64,000 nt of DNA from an uncultured Ruegeria sp. (lineage in GTDB: Bacteria; Pseudomonadota; Alphaproteobacteria; Rhodobacterales; Rhodobacteraceae): NCBI RefSeq assembly GCF_947497005.1, contig NZ_CANMFF010000017.1, positions 39,650 through 103,649 of the forward strand. Reading direction: 5' to 3'. Shown one piece after another: positions 32,973 to 39,692 of this stretch. A program made the translations under genes and the position numbers. A model generated the notes under the pieces. It was not told the DNA's origin and did no database searches. It saw only the letters and a list, made by a program, of their open reading frames with translations. Within the stretch, counting starts at the first letter, position 1. Each line of letters starts with the position of its first letter.

Positions 32973-34058
32973 TTAGCTGGCGTTGCGCAATCCGATATCC
33001 ATGTCGGGACTGACAAACAGTCCCGCGGCACAAGGATAACGGTCCAGTATCCCGGGCCCGTCGGGCAGACGGTCGGCATGGAAAACTCCGTTCTCCCAAT
33101 AGGTCGTACCGTCGATCACGATGTTTGGATCGAACACGTTCCAACTGATCTCGCCCGGAGCATAGGCGCCGCAGGTGTGAAAATGCAGGATGCGCGGATT
33201 TCCGAATGCCGCCCCGCCCCAGCGCTCGTAATTGTCGCGCATGTTCCAGGGGTAACCGCAGCCGGGGTGAATACCGGCGTGCCAGGAGTGCACAAAGTTT
33301 CGGTCGATGCCGAACTGCGTGGCAACGCGGTCGTAATGCGCTTCGGCGCGGGCCACGTCATTGGGATCACCTTCGAACCCGGTCAGGCGACCGTTTTCCA
33401 TATGGGCAAATACCGGGCGGTCAAACTCGATTGTATAATCGTCATAGTATTTCGATCCGGTGCCGGTCAGAAAACTCAATGCTACCCTGCCTGAAAAGCT
33501 GTGAGCTGGAACCGGGGTGAAGACGGACATCGGAAAACGCAGGATCGAGGTGTCGCCAGATGGATCGAGGTTCATCTCGGGCCGTCCCCGGACATTCGTG
33601 CCCAAAGGACAGGTGAACCATACCTCTTGAGCAGTGCTCAGTACCGCGTTGATCCCGGCCTTGATTTCCATGAAAGCATCATGATGTCCGTTCGAAAACC
33701 CCGACCCGAACAGTTCCCGGCTGAGGGCAAAGCTCACAATGATCTTTTTTCCCTGCGGCATCTCAGAAAACCGCAGTTGATCCCCGAGACGCGCCAGAAA
33801 CAAGATGATGTCTGCCGCTTCGAACCGGGCCAGCAAATCCGACGAAAGGCTGGGATTGCCGGGATTGAATCCAACATCCACCGCATCGACAGACAGGCCC
33901 ATCGAACGGGCAACGCCCGAGACAATTCCAACGCTATCGGCGTCGAAATATCCAAAACACGGAGGTTCATAGGCGATCAGCAGCCGATCACCCGCCACAG
34001 CTTGTGCGCAATTGATCAACAGGTTTCGCGCTCCGCGCTCGGGCGTGATGTCCGACAT
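32973..34058 (-). CDS. M29 aminopeptidase-like / NicX-like metalloenzyme
   Basis: A 361-aa protein I place, tentatively, in the leucyl-aminopeptidase (M29)-like superfamily, which also contains NicX, the Fe(II) 2,5-dihydroxypyridine dioxygenase of nicotinate degradation. Candidate metal ligands are histidines in HSWHAGIHPGCG and ILHFHTCGAYAPGE and nearby acidic residues. The position between a MocDE-like oxygenase pair and a LysR/Rieske oxygenase pair favours a ring-cleavage or hydrolytic step in a catabolic pathway. The gene is divergent from the LysR gene, the usual arrangement for a regulated target. Confidence 0.55.
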   Translation of the reverse strand: MSDITPERGARNLLINCAQAVAGDRLLIAYEPPCFGYFDADSVGIVSGVARSMGLSVDAVDVGFNPGNPSLSSDLLARFEAADIILFLARLGDQLRFSEMPQGKKIIVSFALSRELFGSGFSNGHHDAFMEIKAGINAVLSTAQEVWFTCPLGTNVRGRPEMNLDPSGDTSILRFPMSVFTPVPAHSFSGRVALSFLTGTGSKYYDDYTIEFDRPVFAHMENGRLTGFEGDPNDVARAEAHYDRVATQFGIDRNFVHSWHAGIHPGCGYPWNMRDNYERWGGAAFGNPRILHFHTCGAYAPGEISWNVFDPNIVIDGTTYWENGVFHADRLPDGPGILDRYPCAAGLFVSPDMDIGLRNAS

Positions 34059-34145
34059 TCGCGACTCCTCTGGCTTCGAGCGCGTTAAGACTAGGTTGGA
34101 ATCCTCGCATCGATCTATTTGAAAGAGTTAATGGTTGGCATTAGG

Positions 34146-35078
34146 ATGACTAATATGATCCTGAACTTGCCCTATTCTGCATTGCGCGCGTTTGAGGCCG
34201 TGGTCCGGCATTCCGGGTTTTCACCAGCGGCAACAGAGCTTGGTGTCAGTCAAAGCGCGGTCAGCCAGCACGTCCGCAGCCTTGAGGAATGGCTGGGCCG
34301 CGACCTGCTGGTCCGTGGTGCGCGCCAGTCCCGCCCGACCCGAGAGGGAGAGTTGTTGGCATTGGCGATTTCTGAAGGGTTGGGGCGAATTTCGGATGTG
34401 TGTACGCAGTTGCGGGACAAGACGCGCAATGATCGGACGATTGTGATTTCATGTCTGCCAGGGTTTGCGTTTACCTGGCTGTTTCCGCGCCTGTTGAACT
34501 TTGATCTGGCCCATCCGGACCTGTCGATTTCGATTGCAACGGACACCGGCCAATACCCGTTTTCCGGAGCTGAGGCAGATATAGGAATTCGCTACGGCTT
34601 GGGTGAATTTCCGGGTTATCAGGTCGATCTGTTGATGACCGAGCAGCTGTTTCCGGTCTGCGCGCCTGCGCTGCTGCCGCATTTGCAACGCATCGAGGAC
34701 TTGGCGCGTCACACGATCCTGGTGGATGAGAACCTGCACCACGGAACAGCAAGTCCGACATGGGAATTCTGGGCGCGTCAATGTGAGCTTGCATTACCGA
34801 ACGGCGTGCGTACGCGTCGGTTGGGTCAATCGAACATGGTGGTTCAGGCTGCAATGGAGGGGTTGGGCGTGGCACTGGGGCGCGAGCCTCTGGTCATCGA
34901 TATGTTGTGCGACGGACGTTTGGCGCGTCCTTTTGCCGAGGTTACGCAGTCTCCGCTGTCCTACTGGCTGGTGCGACAGCATGAGACCAAGGATAGCGCC
35001 AAAGTAATCGAATTCCTGAACTGGATTCACGCCGAGGTCGAGGCGCAACCGGAGATTCCCGCCCCTTTCACAGCTTGA
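34146..35078 (+). CDS. LysR-family regulator (GcvA-like)
   Basis: A ~310-aa transcription factor with an N-terminal helix-turn-helix (LRAFEAVVRHSGFSPAATEL and VSQSAVSQHVRSLEEWLG) and a C-terminal periplasmic-binding-fold effector domain (VISCLPGFAFTWLFPRL). It resembles GcvA/AmpR types. ATG at 34146 or 34155 are both possible; an AGGA lies suitably for the latter. It diverges from the NicX-like gene (87-bp gap) and precedes the Rieske oxygenase, so it probably controls both. Confidence 0.9.
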   Translation: MTNMILNLPYSALRAFEAVVRHSGFSPAATELGVSQSAVSQHVRSLEEWLGRDLLVRGARQSRPTREGELLALAISEGLGRISDVCTQLRDKTRNDRTIVISCLPGFAFTWLFPRLLNFDLAHPDLSISIATDTGQYPFSGAEADIGIRYGLGEFPGYQVDLLMTEQLFPVCAPALLPHLQRIEDLARHTILVDENLHHGTASPTWEFWARQCELALPNGVRTRRLGQSNMVVQAAMEGLGVALGREPLVIDMLCDGRLARPFAEVTQSPLSYWLVRQHETKDSAKVIEFLNWIHAEVEAQPEIPAPFTA

Positions 35079-35180
35079 AATTAGTCTGGCTTATACAATC
35101 CATTAAAACTCCGGCATGGCGTTAAGTGATATCGCCGTTCATACTGATATATGTCATCTGACAGATTGGAGAGCATTTTC

Positions 35181-36227
35181 ATGTTTCTTAGAAACTGCTG
35201 GTACGTCGCCGCCTGGAGCAAGGATATTGGTCGCGAACTGAAGGCCGAGACCTTCCTGGGTGAGAATATTGTACTGTACCGGCAGCAGGATGGCTCTCCG
35301 GTCGCATTGGAAGATGCATGTCCGCATCGCAAGCTGCCGCTGTCCAAAGGCAATCTGATCGGTGATGTGGTGGAATGCGGGTATCATGGGTTGAAATTTG
35401 ACTGTTCGGGCAAATGCACCGACAGCCCGACACAGCGCGGCATGACCCCGCGCCGGGCAGTTGTGAAATCCTATCCGGTCGTGGACCGCTACAGGTTCCT
35501 GTGGATATGGATGGGTGATCCCGCGTTGGCGGACCCAGACAAGATCTTTCCGATTGAGAATTTCGATGACCCAAGCTGGGGTAAAACCGATGGTGGCGTG
35601 ATGGATATCGACTGTCACTATCTTTGGGTATGCGACAATCTGCTGGATCCCAGCCATGTGGCCTGGGTTCATGTTTCTTCCTTTGCAGGCGCTGGCACGG
35701 ATGAAGAACCGCTGAATGTCGAGCGGACGGATCGCGGTGTGATCGTCTCGCGCTGGATCGAGAACAAGCCGCCGTCGCCTTATTACGCCAATCTGGTAGC
35801 CTTTGAAGGTGATTGCGACCGGCTGCAGCATTATGAGATGTGCATGCCAGCGATCGGGTTGAACAAATCCATCTATACTCCAGTGGGAACCGGTGGATAT
35901 GACAAACAACCTGTTGAAGAGACTTTCATCAATATCTCTTATAACTTCATGAGCCCGATTGATGAGGACCGGACACGGTATTTCTGGTTCCAACACCGCA
36001 ATTCCGATCCTGAGAACGCCGAAGTTTCCAAATTCATGAATGACGGCGCGCGTATGGCGTTTATTGAAGACAAAGAGGTGCTGGAAGAAGTCCACAAAGG
36101 TATGAAGCATGCCCGGACCCCCCATATCGATCTGGGTCTCGACGCTGGCGCCAAACTGTTCCGCAAGACGCTGGATCGGGCGATGGAGGCTGAAATCACT
36201 CCGGTCGACGTCGCAGTTCAGGCTTAA
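35181..36227 (+). CDS. Rieske non-haem iron oxygenase, VanA-like (demethylase type)
   Basis: A 348-aa oxygenase component. Rieske ligands C47-x-H49 and C66-x2-H69 (ACPHRKLP, ECGYHGLKF) are followed by the mononuclear iron site NLLDPSHVAWVHVSS with two histidines. VanA-type enzymes remove O- or N-methyl groups as formaldehyde. The start at 35181 (MFLRNCWYVAAWS) is the family-typical N-terminus and has GGAGA upstream. A redox partner is not adjacent; the MocE ferredoxin at 31.6 kb is a candidate. Formaldehyde produced could enter the frmA/fghA pathway encoded in this window. Confidence 0.88.
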   Translation: MFLRNCWYVAAWSKDIGRELKAETFLGENIVLYRQQDGSPVALEDACPHRKLPLSKGNLIGDVVECGYHGLKFDCSGKCTDSPTQRGMTPRRAVVKSYPVVDRYRFLWIWMGDPALADPDKIFPIENFDDPSWGKTDGGVMDIDCHYLWVCDNLLDPSHVAWVHVSSFAGAGTDEEPLNVERTDRGVIVSRWIENKPPSPYYANLVAFEGDCDRLQHYEMCMPAIGLNKSIYTPVGTGGYDKQPVEETFINISYNFMSPIDEDRTRYFWFQHRNSDPENAEVSKFMNDGARMAFIEDKEVLEEVHKGMKHARTPHIDLGLDAGAKLFRKTLDRAMEAEITPVDVAVQA

Positions 36228-36294
36228 GACGATACCAGCAGCCTCAGTTCCAAAGACCTAGCCCTGGATCAGGGAGCGCGTAGCCTCGATCCGG

Positions 36295-36771
36295 TTATGT
36301 GTCGAGCGAAACGCAAAACCTTGGATGTGCCCCGTGTCGCTGTTTGAACCCGCACGCCAAATAAACGGCTTGAGCGTCTGAGTTTTCGGGATGCGTTCCA
36401 ACCATCATGTAACCACAGCAAAGCGCACGTGCTTTCCGCATCGAACCTTCGATCAGCTGTCGCCCGATACCTCTGCCGCGAAACGACCGTTCGACAAAAA
36501 GGTGGTGCATGTCGATGCCGCGCAAACCCATTTGCAACTGGGTCAAGGGACATAGCGCGGCATAGCCGACGACCTCTGCGTTCAACTCAGCAACCAAAAC
36601 ATAGACCCAGGGCGGGTTGCCGAATACGTCCCGTTCAAGCTATGTTGCGCTGACGTCAGGGACATCGCCGTGGTGCGCGGCCAGAGCGCGGATCATCGAT
36701 AACAACCGGGGGAGGTCATCGGGTTCCGCATTCCGTATCGGTGTAGTTGGGTCTGAGTTTGTGGTTTGCAT
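36295..36771 (-). pseudogene. GNAT acetyltransferase with an in-frame amber codon
   Basis: Reading from the ATG at 36771 gives an N-terminus typical for GNAT (PIRNAEPDDLPRLLSMIRAL) up to codon 43. A TAG follows at 36642-36640, then the same frame continues LERDVFGNPPWVYVLVAEL and the acetyl-CoA motif RSFRGRGIGRQLIEGSMRKA to a normal stop. Without the TAG the protein would be about 158 aa, the usual size. Everything else is intact, so the change is recent, a sequence error, or a readthrough site. A truncated product from a downstream start (codon near 36597) would lack the first strand and helix. Confidence 0.8.
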
Positions 36772-36891
36772 CTTTGCCTCCTGTTTCAGCCACAGGGGCA
36801 AAATGAAAAGCGCCGCGCTGTGGCGGCACTTGCAGATTGAACATCATTGACCGCTTCGATTAGGGGGCGTGGTAATAGCAGCCGGACGGGT

Positions 36892-36912
36892 TGGTCATGA
36901 ATGTCATGACCA
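36892..36912. promoter_or_regulatory. 21-bp perfect palindrome (9-bp arms)
   Basis: TGGTCATGA, 3-bp spacer, then its exact reverse complement, in the 307-bp gap (36772-37078) between the GNAT pseudogene and the PhyH gene. No gene is visible in the gap. It lies about 120 bp upstream of the GNAT start and has the look of a dimeric repressor site. A small GCCC-GAAA-GGGC hairpin at 37039-37050 nearer the PhyH end might end that transcript. Confidence 0.5.
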
Positions 36913-37078
36913 GACCATGTGTTTTTCGCAGGAAGACGTCAAGTTGCCGGTTCTCTTATCAAAGTGTCACCAAGCGCTTTGAGTACAACAAACAACCCTT
37001 GTTGATGTCTCTTGTTTGCGCACTGGCAAGTTAACGCTGCCCGAAAGGGCGGGTTTGTTCGGCGGCACTCACTGCAGA

Positions 37079-37867
37079 TTATGCCGCTCGGTAGATTACC
37101 GGAAACCGGCCGCCAGCAAAGGGCGCGCCGGGGCGAAGGCTGTCATCGTGTAACCATTCCGTCACGGCATCCCTCGGCTCATACGTTGCGCCATCCACAG
37201 CGAACCGGATCGCATAGCCGCGTCGGCGCCGGGTCGAAGTCCGGTTTCCCATCGCTGAATGCACGGTCATTCCATCAAAGGCCAATGCGTCGCCGGGTTC
37301 CATATGCGGAAAGTGAATGATGTCGTAGGCCGTGCGATTGGCCTCGAAATCGGGCATGTCGATATAATCGGGATTGTCTTCTTCAAGATAGTGCAGGAAC
37401 CCTCCGAGTTGATCGGTCTTGAAAGGCCGGTACTTGGCGCCCCAAGCGTGCGATCCCCGGACAAATTCCAATGCGCCGTTGTCCGGGTCTACAGGATCCA
37501 GCGCAATCCACATGGTCATGATGGGCCCTGAGACCGGCCAATAGGGCTGATCCGTGTGCCAGCCGGTCTGGGTTCTCGTGCCCGGTTCTTTGGCAAAAAT
37601 CTGATCATAGATAAGTGAGGTCCAAGGGCTGTCTGCTACTTCAGCCACTCGTTGGCCGATGTCCGAGGTTAGGCAATACTCCTGAAATACACCCGGATGT
37701 TCGCGCATATTCTTGTATGCGAAATAGCGATCACCCTTGGCGGTTTCCTCATCTACCGCCAGACGCAGCTTTTCCAGCCAGTCCTGCGACAATACCTGTT
37801 TCAGGAGCACGACGCCGTCGCGCACATAGGCTTCCCGAATGGATTTCTGTTCTGATGATTGTGTCAT
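37079..37867 (-). CDS. Phytanoyl-CoA dioxygenase (PhyH) family oxygenase
   Basis: A 262-aa Fe(II)/2-oxoglutarate-dependent oxygenase. The iron ligands are H104-x-D106 (WHTDQPYW) and H203 (GMTVHSAMG), and 2-oxoglutarate would be held by an arginine in the RRRRGYAIRF segment. Bacterial PhyH proteins hydroxylate diverse small molecules (for example ectoine or phosphonates). It is divergent from the sarcosine oxidase operon across a 302-bp region, so it may act on a related methylated amine, but the substrate is unknown. Confidence 0.85.
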   Translation of the reverse strand: MTQSSEQKSIREAYVRDGVVLLKQVLSQDWLEKLRLAVDEETAKGDRYFAYKNMREHPGVFQEYCLTSDIGQRVAEVADSPWTSLIYDQIFAKEPGTRTQTGWHTDQPYWPVSGPIMTMWIALDPVDPDNGALEFVRGSHAWGAKYRPFKTDQLGGFLHYLEEDNPDYIDMPDFEANRTAYDIIHFPHMEPGDALAFDGMTVHSAMGNRTSTRRRRGYAIRFAVDGATYEPRDAVTEWLHDDSLRPGAPFAGGRFPVIYRAA

Positions 37868-38142
37868 GTAACGTCCATATCCATCGCCTCATCCTGTGGG
37901 GCGGTTGTAAAAAGCAGGCGCATGGCACCCGGTTTATCTGATGTTACGAAACAGGTGAGCTGCGGCAGTTGATCACGAAACAGGGCCAGAGCGAGCGTGC
38001 CGACCATTTGCCAGCAAGGTGCCGATGGAACTGTGCCACACGTAAATTCATAACGTCACGATACATGAATTTCCTGAAACCGCATAGGGCTGAGGTGTCG
38101 ATGTCTGTCGGGTGATGTGGATAGTAAAGTATTGACGAAAAG

Positions 38143-38174
38143 TGCATGATGATAAATATTATTACCATCATGCA
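38143..38174 (+). promoter_or_regulatory. Inverted repeat enclosing the soxB start codon
   Basis: TGCATGATG, 14-nt AT-rich spacer, CATCATGCA. The second arm covers the proposed ATG of soxB (38170). Upstream, TTGACG (38132-38137) with AATATT 17 bp later could be a promoter overlapping the repeat. No ribosome site is visible before the ATG. The repeat may be an operator or an mRNA hairpin that hides the start. The rest of the 302-bp divergent gap (37868-38169) shows nothing else. Confidence 0.5.
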
Positions 38175-39420
38175 AAAATACTCTGTCTTCTCTCTTGCCC
38201 GAAATGCGCTGTCAGGCCATCGCAACTGGCCTCAGGCCTGGCGCAGCCCGCCGCTGAAGGACAGCTATGATGTGGTTGTGATCGGGGCAGGGGGTCATGG
38301 TTTGGCAACCGCCTATTACCTGGCCAAGGAATTCGGCATCACCAATGTTGCCGTGTTGGAACGGGGCTGGCCGGGCGGCGGCAATATCGCCCGAAACACG
38401 GTGACGATCCGCTCGAACTACATGCGGGATGAGTCGATCCCGTTCTATGTCAAATCCGTCGCCATGTACGAAGGGCTGACGGATGATTTGAACTTCAACA
38501 TGATGCACTCGAAGCGCACCATGGTGGACGTGGTTCAGACCTGGCCAAAGCTGCGCGAATTGCGCAGGCGGCAGCTGACGATGGACATTTACGGTTCAAC
38601 CTATGAACAGATCACCACCGAAGAGGTGCGAAAACGCATTCCGGCGCTGACTGGGGGTGGCCCCGATGCGCGATTGCCGGTGATCTGCGGAATGGTTCAC
38701 ACGGACGCGGGCGTGAACCGGCATGATGCGGTGGCCTGGGGGTATGCGCGCGCGGCAGATGCGCGCGGGGTCGAGATTCATCAACAGACAGCGGTTCAAT
38801 CCCTGCTGCGGGGCGCAGATGGAAAGATCGAAGGCGTCGAAACCAATCGCGGCGTCGTGAAGGCGGCCAAGGTTGTCGTGGCAGTCTCGGGTCACACAAC
38901 CACCCTGACCGAAACCGCAGGGCTGAAACTGCCGTTGCGCACGATGAACCTGACGGCTTTTGTGTCCGAACCGGTGAAACCTCTGGTCGATGTGATCGTG
39001 AACTGCCCGGATAGCGGGTTCTATTTCAGCCAGTCCGACAAAGGCGAAATGGTGATCGGCGGTGCGCCTGACATGGGGCAAAGCTTTCGTCGCGACATCA
39101 AGCAACATGTCTTCGAAGACACTGTGGCCGCAATGCTGTCGCTATTCCCGAGTTTCAAGAAGCTCAAGCTGATGCGGCAATGGGGCGGACATCTTGATAT
39201 CGCTCATGATGCTTCACCCATCATGGATCAGACGGATGTGCCGGGCCTGTTTGTCACTGCCGGATGGTGGGGTGGATACAAGGCCATCCCCGCGGGCGGT
39301 CTGACACTGGCCCATCTGGTTGCGAAGGGAGCGCCTCATCCTTTGATGGCACCCTTCACCTTGAGCAGATTCCGGCATCTGGATTTCGTGATGGAAGCCG
39401 GCACCACCACGGCGCGCTAG
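38170..39420 (+). CDS. soxB: Sarcosine oxidase beta subunit
   Basis: A 416-aa FAD-dependent subunit that oxidatively demethylates sarcosine to glycine, yielding formaldehyde or, with tetrahydrofolate, methylene-THF. The N-terminus MQKYSVFSLARNALSGH is family-typical and fixes the start. The dinucleotide motif VVVIGAGGHGLATAYYL lies near 37-53, and the flavin-attachment region includes GGGNIARNTVTIRSNYM. It is the first gene of soxBDAG. The name refers to sarcosine oxidase and is unrelated to sulphur-oxidation SoxB. Confidence 0.95.
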   Translation: MQKYSVFSLARNALSGHRNWPQAWRSPPLKDSYDVVVIGAGGHGLATAYYLAKEFGITNVAVLERGWPGGGNIARNTVTIRSNYMRDESIPFYVKSVAMYEGLTDDLNFNMMHSKRTMVDVVQTWPKLRELRRRQLTMDIYGSTYEQITTEEVRKRIPALTGGGPDARLPVICGMVHTDAGVNRHDAVAWGYARAADARGVEIHQQTAVQSLLRGADGKIEGVETNRGVVKAAKVVVAVSGHTTTLTETAGLKLPLRTMNLTAFVSEPVKPLVDVIVNCPDSGFYFSQSDKGEMVIGGAPDMGQSFRRDIKQHVFEDTVAAMLSLFPSFKKLKLMRQWGGHLDIAHDASPIMDQTDVPGLFVTAGWWGGYKAIPAGGLTLAHLVAKGAPHPLMAPFTLSRFRHLDFVMEAGTTTAR

Positions 39421-39434
39421 GAAAGGTCAGGATC

Positions 39435-39692
39435 ATGTTGCTTATACCCTGCCCGTTTTGCGGCAAACGCAACGAAAGCGAATTTATCTATGGCGGTCCC
39501 GTCGGTGCCGACCGTCCAGACCCTAATGCCGCCACCGACCAGGAATGGGTCGAGTATCTGACCGTGATGCCGAACCCATTAGGCCCGGTTCAAGAGAACT
39601 GGTGGCACGCGCGCGGTTGTGGTGACTGGTTCACGATCTGGCGCGATACGCGGACCCATGACATTGTGGAGGCGCCCGATGGCACAAAGTAA
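39435..39692 (+). CDS. soxD: Sarcosine oxidase delta subunit
   Basis: An 85-aa zinc-binding subunit. Ligands C6, C9 (CPFCGKRNE) and H58, C62 (WWHARGCGDWF) are visible. The start at 39435 gives the typical N-terminus MLLIPCPFCG. It lies 14 bp after soxB, and its last 14 bp overlap the start of soxA. Confidence 0.95.
   Translation: MLLIPCPFCGKRNESEFIYGGPVGADRPDPNAATDQEWVEYLTVMPNPLGPVQENWWHARGCGDWFTIWRDTRTHDIVEAPDGTK

Noticed and set aside
36262..36274. Small CCCTG-GAT-CAGGG hairpin as a terminator for the Rieske gene
   Set aside because: A 3-nt loop, a 5-bp stem and no T-run make it too weak to call.
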